Part shown: piece by piece, positions 4,930 to 5,203 of the stretch | How the letters are laid out: each line of letters begins with the position of its first letter | Numbering within the stretch: position 1 is the first letter of the stretch | NCBI GenBank assembly: GCA_006227785.1 | Contig: SBFU01000322.1 | Location: 1-5,203, forward strand | Direction: 5' to 3' | From: Burkholderiales bacterium | Lineage (GTDB): Bacteria > Pseudomonadota > Gammaproteobacteria > Burkholderiales > Burkholderiaceae_C | DNA length: 5,203 bases | The notes under the pieces: generated by a model | Databases searched by the model: none | The model's input: only the letters and a program-made list of their open reading frames with translations | What the model was told of the DNA's origin: nothing | Program-made: the position numbers and the translations under genes

Positions 4930-5203
4930 ACGCGCCGCAACGTCCAGCGGGCGCTGGTGACGAGCACCGCGCCCAGCAGAAATTCGCCTGTCCGGCCTGT
5001 GGTGGCGAGGCACGCTGGCACCCGGGCAAGCAGGCCCTCGTGTGCGCCTACTGTGGCACCGAGTCACCCCACGAGCTGGCCGCCGAAGGTGAGATCCAGG
5101 AGCACGACCTGGTGCAGGCGCTGCGGGCGGTGCCCGAGCAGGACCGGGGCTGGCAGGCGCAGCGTCGGCAGGTGCGCTGCCAGCACTGCCAGGCCATCAG
5201 TTT
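4926..5203 (+). CDS. Zinc-ribbon protein, YdjG/TFIIB-type zinc-ribbon family (partial, C-terminus off the right edge)
   Basis: Ninety-two full codons are visible from GTG 4926. After a polar 18-residue lead, the sequence KFACPACGG has C22-x2-C25, and LVCAYCGTE has C40-x2-C43: together a four-cysteine zinc ribbon. A helical segment follows (EIQEHDLVQALRAVPEQDRGW, acidic and hydrophobic), then a second knuckle C85-x2-C88 in VRCQHCQA that probably pairs with another beyond the edge. This order (ribbon, EEHDL-type helix, second ribbon) is that of the YdjG-like family, commonly annotated as TFIIB-type zinc-ribbon proteins and found next to YdjI-like SPFH genes. Despite that name, a transcription role is not implied; later parts of the family usually carry membrane segments, not visible here. 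The frame is open upstream into the SPFH gene, but no ATG, GTG or TTG before 4926 looks suitable. The gene lies 40 nt after the SPFH stop, likely in one operon. Confidence 0.8.
   Translation, partial: MNAPQRPAGAGDEHRAQQKFACPACGGEARWHPGKQALVCAYCGTESPHELAAEGEIQEHDLVQALRAVPEQDRGWQAQRRQVRCQHCQAIS

Noticed and set aside
1..5203. tRNA or rRNA genes, CRISPR arrays, insertion sequences or attachment sites
   Set aside because: None seen: no spaced direct repeats, no transposase motifs and no tRNA-like cloverleaf in the short gaps.

Overview
The window is GC-rich, densely coded DNA from a bacterial chromosome. The protein sequences (an E. coli-like GlcD, a proteobacterial PurU, a GcvA-type LysR regulator) and the run of GC-rich hairpins behind the small heat-shock gene point to a betaproteobacterium, probably order Burkholderiales. 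That placement is an inference from sequence character, not from a search.

Layout from left to right. (1) Positions 1-1218, minus strand: the N-terminal 406 codons of glcD, the FAD subunit of glycolate oxidase, cut by the left edge. (2) 1219-1439: a divergent control region with a perfect 18-bp inverted repeat containing an FNR/CRP-like TTGAC-N4-GTCAA box, a sigma-32-like promoter and a 14-bp perfect palindrome. (3) 1440-1868, plus strand: an Hsp20/alpha-crystallin small heat-shock protein with a good ribosome site. (4) 1869-2000: a convergent gap filled with consecutive hairpins, probably a dispersed palindromic repeat or extragenic structural element, with no T-tract terminator. (5) 2001-3715, minus strand: purU (formyltetrahydrofolate deformylase) followed by a LysR-type regulator whose GTG start overlaps the purU stop (GTGA), so the two form a coupled operon. 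(6) 3716-3802: a short divergent promoter region with an imperfect sigma-54-like element. (7) 3803-5203, plus strand: an SPFH-domain protein of the YdjI type, a possible 12-codon mini-ORF, and the start of a zinc-ribbon protein of the YdjG type, cut by the right edge.

Three themes emerge. glcD and purU are both central C1/C2 metabolism genes: glycolate to glyoxylate, and 10-formyl-THF to THF plus formate. The LysR gene cotranscribed with purU resembles GcvA, the glycine-cleavage regulator, and may link purU to glycine or one-carbon status. The SPFH plus zinc-ribbon pair matches the partner genes that accompany PspA in the B. subtilis ydjFGHI membrane-stress operon. Here the SPFH protein ends in an excisionase/MerR-like helix-turn-helix instead of the zinc ribbon I would expect, and this is the least ordinary feature in the window.
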